Shown: positions 29,747 to 39,520, counted from the stretch's first letter. The stretch: DNA of 64,000 nt from Xenorhabdus vietnamensis (GCF_002127535.1 NZ_MUBJ01000010.1:1-64000); one strand, 5' to 3'. Made by a program: numbers and translations. The notes: generated from the letters alone by a model not told the origin.

Positions 29747-30475
29747 TTAACTCCAATTGATACAGAACGTCTTGGTTTTATTTGTTTGTTTCAATACCTC
29801 ACCTAGTTTACGTGCATCATTATTGCCATATTCAACGGTGTATGTACCATTGGTGTTATCTCCACTCGAAAGTGAGGTAGCGCCAAGATTATAGATTGTG
29901 TCATCAACAGTTACATAAATATTTTTCGTAAGTAGTCCTGCTATCTTCTCATGGCTCTCTTTCGAAGAAACTATCAAATGCAACCAATCACTCGTACCCC
30001 AATAGAACGCCAGAATGTTTGCGATATCTGTCTTATTTGAGGTTATGTTTAAAGTACCAAAAGTAGATTCACCTGTATTGAGATATCCTTCCTTGTCACT
30101 TATATATCCCCAGTCCTGACCATAATTAAATTTGCTCGTTCCTAATTTAAGATCAAAAGACAACATACAGTGAAATTTCCAATCACAAGCCATCATATCT
30201 TCTTGAGTTGGCTGCCAAATTGAACATTCACCATTTTCATTGGTCTTTTCAATTTGTGGCGAAAAATTCACCAACCCGGAGGCAAGACGAATATATTCGT
30301 TAGAAGCCTCCCAACCATCACGATTCACATGATTACCCAAGTAAACTTGAATTATTGCCCAAGGAAAAGAACCTGCTGGTGCTGCTACAGCACGAACCTT
30401 AATCTTGTATTGGTCTGGATCAAATGGGCATTTGAGATCAGGCTGTTGATTTTCTGGCTTATTAAATTCAGACAT
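29747..30475 (-). CDS. Unrecognised 242-aa protein
   Basis: I do not recognise a family. The protein has no signal peptide or membrane segment, is rich in Asn, Thr, Trp and aromatic residues and looks beta-rich. It starts with a polar tail (MSEFNKPENQQPDLKCPFDP), then alternating strands (YKIKVRAVAAPAGSFPWAIIQVYLG, DWKFHCMLSFDLKLG, STFGTLNITSN, WLHLIVSSK, NIYVTVDDTIYNLG, GTYTVEYGN) and ends in KTKTFCINWS. Such a composition is seen in lectin-like or inclusion-body proteins, but that is not evidence of function. GAGGA ribosome site five bases before the ATG; a terminator follows. It interrupts the gcvR-bcp neighbourhood known from E. coli, so it looks like an accessory insertion. Confidence 0.75.
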   Translation of the reverse strand: MSEFNKPENQQPDLKCPFDPDQYKIKVRAVAAPAGSFPWAIIQVYLGNHVNRDGWEASNEYIRLASGLVNFSPQIEKTNENGECSIWQPTQEDMMACDWKFHCMLSFDLKLGTSKFNYGQDWGYISDKEGYLNTGESTFGTLNITSNKTDIANILAFYWGTSDWLHLIVSSKESHEKIAGLLTKNIYVTVDDTIYNLGATSLSSGDNTNGTYTVEYGNNDARKLGEVLKQTNKTKTFCINWS

Positions 30476-30977
30476 AAATTCCTCACTTATTATTTGTTAA
30501 AGTTCAAGGTAATTTCATCCTACTGCTAAACCACCAAAAAATTTTACTTAAGTAAAATCATTGATTCAATCAAATAACCTCGCGTAGCGAGACATATAAT
30601 TTGACATATGATAAGCGATTTACTGAGTTATAAAACTCAAATATAGGCAAGTGCAATCGACTATTGACCAAAGCTGCTCAAATATGTACATATTTATCGT
30701 GAAACGAGACGAATACATATGAACTGTGTTGAATATAATAAAGTCAGGAGAAAAAATTTAACTTTAAATTCATATGAATGTATAACATATGATGTATAAA
30801 TAAGCTCTCAAAATGCTAGATCACTTTCTTACACCTCGCACCGCGAGGCGTAAGGGAGCTTTAAGAGCTAAATGTATCACTATTATGAAAAAGCATTTAT
30901 ACGTATTAATGCAAAAATATATAGCCGTGTTAGCACACCAATCATTTAAATCAAAATGAACAAACGGAGAATGAGTG
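30476..30977. other. Structured non-coding region between the unknown gene and bcp
   Basis: About 500 bp with several inverted repeats: a perfect 18-bp palindrome at 30541-30558 (ATTTTACTTAAGTAAAAT), a CTCGC-GTA-GCGAG hairpin near 30589-30601, and a long hairpin CTTAC-A-CCTCGC / GCGAGG-C-GTAAG near 30828-30854 flanked by AGCTCT and AGAGCT arms. ACATATG motifs recur several times. No ORF. Confidence 0.55.
30802..30869. ncRNA. Possible structured RNA element
   Basis: A compact inverted-repeat structure: inner stem CTTAC/GTAAG plus CCTCGC/GCGAGG with an ACC loop, and outer arms AAGCTCT and AAGAGCT. There is no T run after it. It could be part of the bcp leader, a small RNA or the end of a mobile repeat. 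Confidence 0.25.
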
Positions 30978-31445
30978 ATGAGTTCACTGAAAGCCGGTGA
31001 TAAGGCACCTCAATTCAGCCTTCCTGATCAAGATGGCGAAACTATTAATTTACTTGATTTCGAGGGACAGCGTGTTTTAGTTTATTTTTACCCCAAGGCA
31101 ATGACACCAGGCTGCACAGTTCAAGCATGTAGCTTACGTGATTCGATGGATGAACTGAAAAACGCTAATGTTGAAGTATTAGGCATCAGCACCGATCTAC
31201 CTGAAAAGCTATCCCGATTTGTAGAAAAAGAGATGCTGAATTTCACTCTACTTTCTGATGTTGACCACCAAGTTGCTGAGCAATTTGGTGTTTGGGGAGA
31301 AAAGCAGTTCATGGGGAAAACCTATAATGGTATTCACCGCATCAGTTTTTTAATTAACCCACAAGGATATATTGAACACGTTTTTGATAAATTCAAAACC
31401 AGTGATCATCATCAAGTTGTGCTGGATTACGTAAAACGACATTAA
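30978..31445 (+). CDS. bcp: Thiol peroxidase Bcp
   Basis: 155 aa peroxiredoxin (PrxQ type) reducing hydrogen and alkyl peroxides with thioredoxin. Peroxidatic Cys in PKAMTPGCTVQACSLRD, with the resolving Cys five residues later; conserved GISTDLPEKLSRF and WGEKQFMGKTYNGIHRISFLI. A GTG one codon upstream is in frame, but GGAG is eight bases before the ATG, which I chose. Terminator follows. Confidence 0.95.
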   Translation: MSSLKAGDKAPQFSLPDQDGETINLLDFEGQRVLVYFYPKAMTPGCTVQACSLRDSMDELKNANVEVLGISTDLPEKLSRFVEKEMLNFTLLSDVDHQVAEQFGVWGEKQFMGKTYNGIHRISFLINPQGYIEHVFDKFKTSDHHQVVLDYVKRH

Positions 31446-31485
31446 TCTTGTGTCTATCATCTCATCATAGCCACAATAAATTTTG

Positions 31486-31520
31486 AGTTGCCGCTCCATC
31501 CATCAGGCGGCAACTTGTTT
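31486..31520 (+). terminator. bcp terminator
   Basis: AGTTGCCGC / GCGGCAACT, nine perfect pairs with a 12-base loop, followed by TGTTTACTTTTT. Confidence 0.8.
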
Positions 31521-31571
31521 ACTTTTTCACTCGCTATTTTTCACTGATTAATTCTGCAATATTAGCAATTG

Positions 31572-32642
31572 CTATTGTCTTTCCTTTTCTTCAAATTTCT
31601 CTTCCGGCAAAACGTGAATGACAGCTTTGATTAAAGTAGCCAGTGGAATGGCAAAGAAAACGCCCCAGAATCCCCATAATCCACCAAAAATAATGACAGA
31701 AAGGATGATGACAAGTGGATGAAGATTAACTGCTTCCGAGAACAAAATTGGCACAAGGAGGTTACCATCTAACCCCTGTACCACTAAATATGCGATGAAC
31801 AAAGTCCAGAAATCAGCCCCAATTCCCCATTGAAACAAAGCCACGATAATAACTGGAATGGTGACAAGCACTGTACCGATATAAGGAACGAGCACAGATA
31901 AACCAACCAAAACCGCAAGTAACAAAGAATAATGCAATCCAAAGAAAGCAAATACAGCATACGTACAGATAGTCAATATAACCATTTCCGTTACTTTGCC
32001 ACGGATATAATTGGTTATCTGCTGGTTCATTTCACGCCACACTTTACCAGCCAAACTGCGGTTACGTGGCAATATACGCTGTAATGCCACCACCATTTGT
32101 TTTTTATCTTTTAATAGAAAGAATACCATCAAGGGAACAAGGATCAGATAAATCGCTAGCGTCAGTAATCCGATCAAAGAAGCAACCGAAAACTTAAAAA
32201 CGGATTCCCCTGCCAAAGAGAACTTGCTACGCAAATTATCAGCAACCATATCAATAATACCGGCATCAACCAGCGCAGGATAACGAGAAGGCAAAGTATG
32301 CGCGTACTCATTAAACCGGTTAATCATATTGGGAAGATCAGAAAATAAATTCAAGCCTTGCTGCCAGACAGTCGGGGCAACAATCAAGATAACTAACGCA
32401 CTGATTCCCATAAACATTGTTAATACAATCGAAACAGAAAGTGTTCGGCTACACCCCAACCTTCCTAATTGTGTAGTGGGCCATTCCAACAAATAGGCCA
32501 ATACAATGGCTGCAAGAACAGGCGCCAAAATCCCATTGAAAAAATAAATGATCCCAAAACCAGCCAACAAAATGACTGATAATGCAACAACTTGTGGATC
32601 AGTGAAACGGCGACGATACCATTGCATGATCATATCCAACAT
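31572..32642 (-). CDS. perM: AI-2E family transporter PerM
   Basis: 356 aa inner-membrane protein (E. coli PerM 353), about eight transmembrane helices. Recognised by MLDMIMQWYRRRFTDPQ, FFLLKDKKQM, EMNQQITNYIRGKV, SVLVPYIGTVLV and QGLDGNLLVPILFSEAVNLHPLVIILSV. The family includes exporters of small molecules and Na+/H+ antiporters; the PerM substrate is not established. Divergent from bepA, as in E. coli. Confidence 0.93.
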   Translation of the reverse strand: MLDMIMQWYRRRFTDPQVVALSVILLAGFGIIYFFNGILAPVLAAIVLAYLLEWPTTQLGRLGCSRTLSVSIVLTMFMGISALVILIVAPTVWQQGLNLFSDLPNMINRFNEYAHTLPSRYPALVDAGIIDMVADNLRSKFSLAGESVFKFSVASLIGLLTLAIYLILVPLMVFFLLKDKKQMVVALQRILPRNRSLAGKVWREMNQQITNYIRGKVTEMVILTICTYAVFAFFGLHYSLLLAVLVGLSVLVPYIGTVLVTIPVIIVALFQWGIGADFWTLFIAYLVVQGLDGNLLVPILFSEAVNLHPLVIILSVIIFGGLWGFWGVFFAIPLATLIKAVIHVLPEEKFEEKERQ

Positions 32643-32788
32643 AAATACAACTCCTTAGCAGCAATATGTAATAATTATTTTTCACTAAAATTTATTATCA
32701 TTAACGATTTTAGGGTAACCTTTTATCATAAACGTATTCATGAAATTGATAGCCAGAATGGAGCACACTGTTTTATGGGAATCGCTTT

Positions 32789-34252
32789 ATGAAAAAAACG
32801 TCGAAAAAATCGCTGATAACTATCTTTATCAGCCTATTGTTATTGGGCAATACACCGGCATTATCCGCACTGGCTGAAGATTCACTACCTGATATTGGCA
32901 CTACAGCGGGGGCAACCCTCAGCATCAATCAGGAAATGGCCATGGGTGACTTTTATATACGCTCAATACGAGCTCAGGCACCTCTGATTTATGACCCGCT
33001 ACTGACTCAGTACATTAATAACCTAGGTCATAAATTAGTCAGCCATGCCGATTCAGTAAAAACTCCCTTCCATTTCTATCTAATCAATAATCCAAATATT
33101 AATGCTTACGCATTTTTCGGTGGCAATGTTGTTCTTCATTCAGCCTTATTGCACTATAGCCGTAATGAAAGCGAGCTGGCATCTGTCATGGCCCATGAAA
33201 TTTCCCATGTAACACAACGACATCTGGCACGCCTAATAGAAGAACAAAAACGTACCAGCCCCATCGCATGGGCCGGCACTTTGGGTTCTATCCTGCTTAT
33301 AATGGCCAACCCACAAGCAGGTATGGCTGCACTCAGTGGTACACTCGCAGGTTTCCAACAAAGCATGATCAGTTTTACCCAATCAAATGAACAAGAAGCC
33401 GATCGCATTGGAATGCAGACACTCAGTCGAGCAGGATTTGACCCGCGCGGTATGCCTAACTTCATGCAGATACTGGCAGATCAATCCCGCTACAGCTCCA
33501 CGCTACCGGAAATGCTATATACTCATCCATTACCTGACAGCCGTTTGGCTGATGCCCGCAATAGGGCAAATCAATATTCAGCTAAAGCCGTTCCTCAGTC
33601 GCAAGATTTTCTGTTTGCCCGTGTTCGTATTTTAACAATGTATTCGACCAATCAACGCCCTTATATTGACGAGTTATTAAAAAAATATAGTCAAGGAACC
33701 ACCAAAGAACAGCTTGCTGCTGCCTATGGACATGTTATTTTGCTTTCTCAGGATAAAAAATATACCGAAGCCAGAGCAATCCTCTCTCCATTGCTGGATA
33801 AGCAACCGGATAACATTTGGTTTATTGATGCAATGAATAATATTGATATCGGGCAAAAACAGTATACCAGTGCTATCAATCGATTGCAGGACGCCCTTAA
33901 AAAGCAAAAAAACAATCCGGTATTGCAATTTTCCCTCGCAAATGCTTACTTTCAGGACAAAAAGTATTCTCAAGCATCACAACTCCTGTTTCGTTATACC
34001 TTCAATCACCCAGACGATCTCAATGGTTGGGAACTGTTAAGAGACACGGTTGGAAAACAAGGAAAACACGATGAGGTACTCGCCGTCCAAGCAGAAATCA
34101 TGGCATTAAAAGGTAAATTTGACTTAGCTATAGCACAACTTAGCGAAGCCAGTGCATTGGTAAAATTGGGTAGTTATGCTCAAAAGCGATATGATGCCCG
34201 CATTGATCAATTGCGCCAACTACAACAGAGTTACAGCCAATACAAAAAATGA
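32789..34252 (+). CDS. bepA: Periplasmic chaperone and metalloprotease BepA
   Basis: 487 aa (E. coli BepA, formerly YfgC). Helps assemble or degrade stalled outer-membrane proteins such as LptD. Signal peptide 1-29 (cut near ALSALAE), M48 protease domain with HEISH at 136-140 and the distal Glu in NEQEADRIG, and a TPR-like C-terminal domain (about 310-485). Its close linkage with bamC and perM matches E. coli. A GGGAA ribosome site precedes the ATG. Confidence 0.95.
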   Translation: MKKTSKKSLITIFISLLLLGNTPALSALAEDSLPDIGTTAGATLSINQEMAMGDFYIRSIRAQAPLIYDPLLTQYINNLGHKLVSHADSVKTPFHFYLINNPNINAYAFFGGNVVLHSALLHYSRNESELASVMAHEISHVTQRHLARLIEEQKRTSPIAWAGTLGSILLIMANPQAGMAALSGTLAGFQQSMISFTQSNEQEADRIGMQTLSRAGFDPRGMPNFMQILADQSRYSSTLPEMLYTHPLPDSRLADARNRANQYSAKAVPQSQDFLFARVRILTMYSTNQRPYIDELLKKYSQGTTKEQLAAAYGHVILLSQDKKYTEARAILSPLLDKQPDNIWFIDAMNNIDIGQKQYTSAINRLQDALKKQKNNPVLQFSLANAYFQDKKYSQASQLLFRYTFNHPDDLNGWELLRDTVGKQGKHDEVLAVQAEIMALKGKFDLAIAQLSEASALVKLGSYAQKRYDARIDQLRQLQQSYSQYKK

Positions 34253-34264
34253 AGGATTCTTTAC

Positions 34265-34621
34265 ATGCAAAAAGTTACTTTCTACCACAATTCCCGTTGC
34301 TCAAAGAGCCGTGAAACACTTAAGCTGGTTGAAGAACTCGGCATTGCGCCAGAAATCATTCACTATCTCGATACACCACCTACTGTAAAACAGCTTGCCA
34401 TATTATTGAAACAACTCGGCTTCAAAGATGCCCGTCAATTGATGCGTACCAAAGAAGATCTCTATAAAGAATTAAATCTTGGTGATACCACATTATCCCA
34501 AGAGTCATTGCTTCAAGCTATGGCTGAACACCCCAAATTGATAGAACGCCCGATTGTTGTTGTTGGTGATAAGGCGCGTTTGGGACGTCCCCCTGAGCAA
34601 GTTAAAGAAATTTTGTTCTAA
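34265..34621 (+). CDS. yfgD: ArsC family glutaredoxin-like protein YfgD
   Basis: 118 aa, ArsC-type thioredoxin fold. Active-site Cys in YHNSRCSKSRETL and the arsenate reductase signature near ERPIVVVGDKARLGRPPE. YfgD is annotated as an arsenate reductase homologue without proven activity; no ars operon is nearby. Twelve bp after bepA, so co-transcribed. Confidence 0.92.
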   Translation: MQKVTFYHNSRCSKSRETLKLVEELGIAPEIIHYLDTPPTVKQLAILLKQLGFKDARQLMRTKEDLYKELNLGDTTLSQESLLQAMAEHPKLIERPIVVVGDKARLGRPPEQVKEILF

Positions 34622-34644
34622 ATATTTTTCAGGCAAAATAAATA

Positions 34645-34675
34645 AAAGTGATAGGAATACGCTCTCTATCACTTT
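34645..34675. terminator. Terminator between yfgD and hda
   Basis: Ten-bp perfect stem AAAGTGATAG / CTATCACTTT between convergent genes; a TTTTATTT run follows on the minus strand, so it best serves hda. Confidence 0.65.
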
Positions 34676-34710
34676 CCTGCCCTGATCTTATTTCCTTTCG
34701 ACTTTATTAC

Positions 34711-35412
34711 TCAAAGTTCCAAGATATCTTTCACAAACGGGATCGTCAGTTTGCGTTGTGCCACAATGGAAGCACGATCAAGCTCATCCAACGTTTTAAA
34801 CAACGTTTGCATTTCTCTATCGAGCCGTTTCAGCACAAATCGCCCGACATCCTCAGGTAATTCAAAACCGCGTAATTTTGCCCGGAGTTGCAATGCCTGA
34901 ATTTTCTCATCATCAGACAAAGGCTGTAATTTGTAAATTTGCCCCCAATCCAGACGGGATGCCAAATCTGGCAGCGTCAGATTAATTTGCCGTGGGGGAC
35001 GATCACCTGTGATTAAAAGACAAGTCCGGCCAATCTCTACAATTCGATTGTAAAGATTAAAAATAGCCATCTCCCATGCCTGATCACCGGCAATACACTC
35101 AATATTATCGATGCATACTAATGATAAATGCTCCATACCATCAAGGACTTCGGGAACAAAATAGGCACGTTTATCCAGTGGCACATACCCTACTGCTTCT
35201 TCCTGCAAGGACAATTCGGTACAAGCTGCGTGAAGCAAATGGCTCTTACCCCCGCCATCGCGGGACCAAAAATAGATATAACTGCCGTGTGAATGGCTAA
35301 TAGCCAATTTTATTGCAGCTAATAAGGAAGTATTCTCACCTGCAAAGAAACTAGCAAAGGTTTCATCATCGGGCAAATATAACGGCAATGAAAGCTGCGA
35401 CGGTGTATTCAG
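34711..35412 (-). CDS. hda: DnaA inactivator Hda
   Basis: 233 aa AAA+ protein that, with DNA-bound beta clamp, stimulates DnaA-ATP hydrolysis to stop re-initiation. N-terminal clamp-binding motif [17 protein letters not shown]+ core with Walker A-like [14 protein letters not shown], sensor region ITGDRPP and DLASRLDWG. The ORF could start at GTG (35418), but GAGG is almost on top of it; the CTG at 35412 has GAGG five bases upstream and gives MNTPSQLSL with exactly the E. coli length. Hda is known to start at CTG in E. coli, so I adopt CTG. Confidence 0.9.
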   Translation of the reverse strand: MNTPSQLSLPLYLPDDETFASFFAGENTSLLAAIKLAISHSHGSYIYFWSRDGGGKSHLLHAACTELSLQEEAVGYVPLDKRAYFVPEVLDGMEHLSLVCIDNIECIAGDQAWEMAIFNLYNRIVEIGRTCLLITGDRPPRQINLTLPDLASRLDWGQIYKLQPLSDDEKIQALQLRAKLRGFELPEDVGRFVLKRLDREMQTLFKTLDELDRASIVAQRKLTIPFVKDILEL

Positions 35413-36194
35413 AAGCACCTCAGACAGAATGGATAACGAACAGTGCTAAGTCTACCACAAAAGGCCTCTATAAATGAAACGAATGCTTTGTTTAAAGCAG
35501 GAAGTTATTATTGAGGCACATCACTCATAAAATAGGGAGAATTTACAATTAATCGATAGTGAAAATTTACTTTTTTTGATGGGTATTATAATAAACATTC
35601 AGGTTAATATCAAAACATGCTTTCCATAACTACATAGCTGTAACAAAGCCAAATTTTTTTCGCAAACTAGATCTAGATATAGTCCTCTTAGAGAAAAAGC
35701 TCTTATATCTGAAAACCCTATGCTACCAATAATCAATATTGCCAATAGTAAAAATATGATACATAACCAGAGATTTTAACTTATCAATCTTAAATTATCT
35801 TCATTGGAAGTTAATATATTAATGGAAGCAATATTATGTAATGTGATAAAAAATTCAAAGCATTTTTATAGGTGGTTCTTCCAACAAATTTTATTTTGAA
35901 ACCAAAGAAATTGATAAAGTTGGTGGACATAAATCTCCTATCATACATAAACTAATAAATACCATTGAACAAAAATAAGAAAAAATTTGTAATTTACGTA
36001 CAAAAGAAAACCAAACCAGCTATTAGCCACTAAGGTTGCATAGTTTAAATAGTAATAGATCTTTAAATCCTCTTTTTCCAATAGATTATTGGATATCACA
36101 GATGAAAAACTAAGATAAAAATCACGTATAATATAGTTGATTAACTAAAATAGCCTTGAAAAAACATATTAAATTATCTGACTATTTTGAAAAT
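35413..36194. other. AT-rich region with decayed coding remnants
   Basis: Nearly 800 bp without an intact gene. On the + strand two short open stretches look protein-like: about 35635-35780 (contains SPLREKALISENPML and INIANSKNMIHNQRF before a stop) and about 35850-35979 (contains GGSSNKFYFETKEIDKVGG and HKSPIIHKLINTIEQK). Neither has a start codon and ribosome site. They may be fragments of one lost gene. The hda promoter must also lie at the left edge. Confidence 0.3.
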
Positions 36195-36223
36195 AGAAAG
36201 GGTTTTAGGAAAAAGCCCTTTCT
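36195..36223 (-). terminator. uraA terminator
   Basis: AGAAAGGG / CCCTTTCT stem (eight pairs) with a 13-base loop, followed on the minus strand by ATTTTC, 22 bp after the uraA stop. Confidence 0.6.
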
Positions 36224-36244
36224 TACCAATTTAACTAACGTAAT

Positions 36245-37555
36245 TTATTTCACTGCTTCACGCCTTTTGTCATGTTCAATTGATTCCAAAGACGAGTTAG
36301 TATATTGCTCTTCTGGACGAATAATATTGATCAACTTGAAAAGCAGACTCAGGCCAATACCCACAACCGTTGCAAGTGCCATACCCTTCAATTCTGCTGC
36401 ACCAATCTGAATCTCCGCTCCGCTGACACCAATAATCAGAATAACAGATGTCAGAATTAAATTCTGCGCTTTGCTGTAATCAACTTTCGAATCAATTAAA
36501 ACCCGAATACCTGACGCACCAATCACACCATATAGCAACAGAGAAACACCACCCATAACAGGAACAGGGATAATTTGAATCGCCGCCGCCAATTTACCGA
36601 CACAAGAAAGCAATATTGCGATTATCGCAGCACCACCAATCACCCACGTGCTATATACACGGGTAAGCGCCATAACACCAATATTTTCCCCATAAGTCGT
36701 GTTAGGTGTTGAACCAAAAAAACCCGAAATCATCGTTGAAAAACCATTCGCAAACATTGAGCGATGCAGACCCGGATTTTTCAATAAATCTTTCTGCACA
36801 ATATTTGCCGTTACCACCAAGTGCCCAACATGCTCCGCAATGACTACCAACGCCGCAGGTAAAATCGCCATGATGGCAAACCATTCAAAACGTGGAGTAT
36901 AGAATGTTGGCAATGCAAACCATGGAGCTTCACGTACTGGCGTAAAATCTACAACCCCCATGAAGAATGACAGCGCATACCCCACCAAAACACCAATCAG
37001 AATCGGAATAATCGCCATAAAACCACGGAACATCACTGAACCTAAGATCGTTACGCCCAGCGTTACCATGGATATGGTCAGGTTGGTCGTATTAACCTCA
37101 GTGCCTGCTGCTGGACGCAAACCCGCCATATCAGCAGCAACACCTGCCAGCTCCAGCCCGATCACTGCAACAATAGCTCCCATCGCTGCAGGCGGAAACA
37201 TCACATTGATCCATCCCCTTCCAGCAACTTTTACAATCAGGGCAACCAGGCAAAACAACAAACCACAGATAATGAATCCACCCAATGCCAACTCATATCC
37301 CAAAGGCAGCAACAACAATACAGGCGAGATAAAAGCAAAGCTGGAACCTAGATATGCCGGGATTCTTCCTTTACAAATCACCAAATACAGCAATGTTCCA
37401 ATACCGTTGAATAACAAAATCGTCGCAGGATTAACTTTAAACAAAATAGGAACCAAAACGGTTGCGCCAAACATGGCAAACAGATGTTGTAAACTTAAAG
37501 GAATAGTCTGTGCCAAAGGCGGTTTTTCGTCTACCCCAATAGTCCGACGGGTCAT
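36245..37555 (-). CDS. uraA: Uracil:proton symporter UraA
   Basis: 436 aa (E. coli 429), NCS2 family, 14 transmembrane segments. Imports uracil. Glu residues used for substrate binding and proton coupling are present in VIAEHVGHLVV and STPNTTYGENIGV; the signature AYLGSSFAFISPVL is also present. Second gene after upp; a hairpin with a T run lies between them. Ribosome site AGAGGA before the ATG. Confidence 0.96.
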   Translation of the reverse strand: MTRRTIGVDEKPPLAQTIPLSLQHLFAMFGATVLVPILFKVNPATILLFNGIGTLLYLVICKGRIPAYLGSSFAFISPVLLLLPLGYELALGGFIICGLLFCLVALIVKVAGRGWINVMFPPAAMGAIVAVIGLELAGVAADMAGLRPAAGTEVNTTNLTISMVTLGVTILGSVMFRGFMAIIPILIGVLVGYALSFFMGVVDFTPVREAPWFALPTFYTPRFEWFAIMAILPAALVVIAEHVGHLVVTANIVQKDLLKNPGLHRSMFANGFSTMISGFFGSTPNTTYGENIGVMALTRVYSTWVIGGAAIIAILLSCVGKLAAAIQIIPVPVMGGVSLLLYGVIGASGIRVLIDSKVDYSKAQNLILTSVILIIGVSGAEIQIGAAELKGMALATVVGIGLSLLFKLINIIRPEEQYTNSSLESIEHDKRREAVK

Positions 37556-37590
37556 TATTGATATCCTCTTATATCATCTTGCTAGAAACC

Positions 37591-37617
37591 AAAAAAAAGC
37601 CGACTTCTCAGCCGGCT
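37591..37617 (-). terminator. Terminator-like hairpin inside the upp-uraA operon
   Basis: Minus strand AGCCG / CGGCT stem with a ten-base loop followed by a run of eight T. It lies between upp and uraA, so it may lower uraA expression relative to upp or act as an attenuator. Confidence 0.6.
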
Positions 37618-37624
37618 ATAAACG

Positions 37625-38251
37625 TTATTTAGTACCAAATATTTTATCACCTGCGTCCCCTAAACCAGGGACGATATATCCATGCTCATTGAGATATTCA
37701 TCAATCGAGGCAGTATACAGCTCAACATCAGGATGAGCTTTCTCTAGTGCAGCAACCCCTTCCGGCGCAGCAACCAAAACCAGTACTTTAATTACAGGGC
37801 ATCCCGCTTTTTTCAGCAAATCAATAGTGGCAATCACGGAGCCACCAGTCGCCAACATCGGATCAACAACCAATGCCATGCGTTCATTAATATCAGAAAC
37901 TAATTTCTGAAAATAAGGCACAGGTTCAAGTGTTTCTTCATCACGATACACACCAACGACACTGATTCGCGCACTAGGAATATTTTCCAGTACACCATCC
38001 ATCATACCCAAGCCCGCACGCAGAATAGGTACTACCGTAATTTTCTTCCCTTTAATTTGGTCTACTTCTACCGGACCACACCATCCATCAATGGTCACTT
38101 TCTCAACTTCTAAATCAGCAGTTGCTTCATATGTCAGAAGACTACCCACCTCTGAGGCCAGTTCACGAAAGCGTTTAGTGCTTATATCATGATCTCGCAT
38201 CAGACCAAGTTTATGTCTAACTAGTGGGTGTTTAACCTCAACGATCTTCAT
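37625..38251 (-). CDS. upp: Uracil phosphoribosyltransferase Upp
   Basis: 208 aa as in E. coli. Converts uracil and PRPP to UMP. PRPP-binding motif [19 protein letters not shown], uracil site near [17 protein letters not shown] at the C-terminus. AGGAG ribosome site. First gene of upp-uraA, divergent from purMN. Confidence 0.97.
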   Translation of the reverse strand: MKIVEVKHPLVRHKLGLMRDHDISTKRFRELASEVGSLLTYEATADLEVEKVTIDGWCGPVEVDQIKGKKITVVPILRAGLGMMDGVLENIPSARISVVGVYRDEETLEPVPYFQKLVSDINERMALVVDPMLATGGSVIATIDLLKKAGCPVIKVLVLVAAPEGVAALEKAHPDVELYTASIDEYLNEHGYIVPGLGDAGDKIFGTK

Positions 38252-38396
38252 GGGTTTCTCCTAATATAGCCGGCAGATAAAAAATCGCGGGATTATACCT
38301 TCTTTTCACCACCAAGCCACTACCAATCTATTGATTTTTATCAATCACAAGTGCTTTTCTTCTATTCTGCCCCGACAGGAAACCTATACAAAGCTA

Positions 38397-38412
38397 TCGC
38401 AAACGTTTGCTT
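38397..38412 (+). promoter_or_regulatory. PurR box of purMN
   Basis: TCGCAAACGTTTGCTT matches 13 of 16 positions of the PurR consensus and keeps the central CGCAAACGTTTGC palindrome. It is followed by a plausible -10 TAGAAT at 38420-38425. E. coli purMN is PurR-repressed from the same place. Confidence 0.85.
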
Positions 38413-38476
38413 AGACTGTTAGAATTGTCGCCGTTCTGTTTTATTCATAAAAATGCAACCGCCTGGGAGCTACGCA

Positions 38477-39520
38477 GTGACCAACAAAACCTCTCTTAGC
38501 TATAAAGATGCTGGTGTCGATATTGATGCTGGTAATGCCTTAGTCAATCGTATCAAAGGTGTCGTAAAACAGACCCGTCGCCCCGAAGTGATGGGAGGAT
38601 TAGGTGGTTTCGGTGCATTATGTGCCCTGCCACAGAAATATCGTGAGCCAGTATTGGTTTCCGGTACAGATGGCGTTGGCACCAAACTGCGTCTGGCCAT
38701 GGACTTGAAGCGCCATGATACTATCGGAATTGATTTGGTTGCCATGTGTGTCAATGATTTGGTTGTTCAGGGAGCCGAACCTCTTTTCTTCCTTGATTAC
38801 TATGCCACAGGTAAATTGGATGTTGATACAGCCGCCAGTGTTATTACTGGAATAGCAGAAGGCTGTAAACAAGCAGGCTGTGCATTGGTCGGTGGCGAAA
38901 CAGCAGAAATGCCCGGTATGTATCACGGTGAAGACTATGATGTCGCTGGTTTTTGCGTCGGTGTTGTTGAAAAATCAGAAATTATTGATGGCAGTCAAGT
39001 ACAGGCTGGCGATGCGTTGATTGCACTCGCATCCAGCGGGCCACACTCCAACGGCTATTCCCTGATCCGTAAAATCCTTGAAGTGAGTCAGGCAGACCCA
39101 GAGGTGACCCAGCTTGAAGAAAAATCACTTGCAGACCATTTACTTGCCCCAACCAAAATTTACGTTAAATCAGTCCTTGAGCTAATCGAAAAAGTTGAAG
39201 TTCATGCCATTTCACATCTGACAGGCGGTGGCTTCTGGGAAAATATTCCTCGCGTCCTGCCAGAAAACATGCAGGCCAGAATCAATGCTGGCAGTTGGAA
39301 ATGGCCGGCAATTTTTACTTGGTTACAGCAAGCAGGTAATGTCAGCGAGCACGAAATGTACCGTACATTTAACTGCGGGGTCGGTATGATAATCGCCCTT
39401 CCCCAATCTCAGGCAGAACAGGCAATTTCATATCTGCAAGCATCAGGCGAAAATGCCTGGCAAATCGGTACAATTACCGAACTAAATGCAGGCGATCAGC
39501 CTGTTGTTATTACAATATAA
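38477..39520 (+). CDS. purM: AIR synthetase PurM
   Basis: 347 aa (E. coli 345). Closes the ring of FGAM with ATP to give AIR. Motifs: [61 protein letters not shown] and [13 protein letters not shown]. An upstream ATG is in frame at 38453, but GGGAG lies seven bases before the GTG at 38477, which gives the family start. Under the PurR box; purN follows after 171 bp. Confidence 0.96.
   Translation: MTNKTSLSYKDAGVDIDAGNALVNRIKGVVKQTRRPEVMGGLGGFGALCALPQKYREPVLVSGTDGVGTKLRLAMDLKRHDTIGIDLVAMCVNDLVVQGAEPLFFLDYYATGKLDVDTAASVITGIAEGCKQAGCALVGGETAEMPGMYHGEDYDVAGFCVGVVEKSEIIDGSQVQAGDALIALASSGPHSNGYSLIRKILEVSQADPEVTQLEEKSLADHLLAPTKIYVKSVLELIEKVEVHAISHLTGGGFWENIPRVLPENMQARINAGSWKWPAIFTWLQQAGNVSEHEMYRTFNCGVGMIIALPQSQAEQAISYLQASGENAWQIGTITELNAGDQPVVITI

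Noticed and set aside
29747-30475. PixA/AidA inclusion-body family assignment for the unknown protein
   Set aside because: I could not find the motifs of that family; left as unknown.
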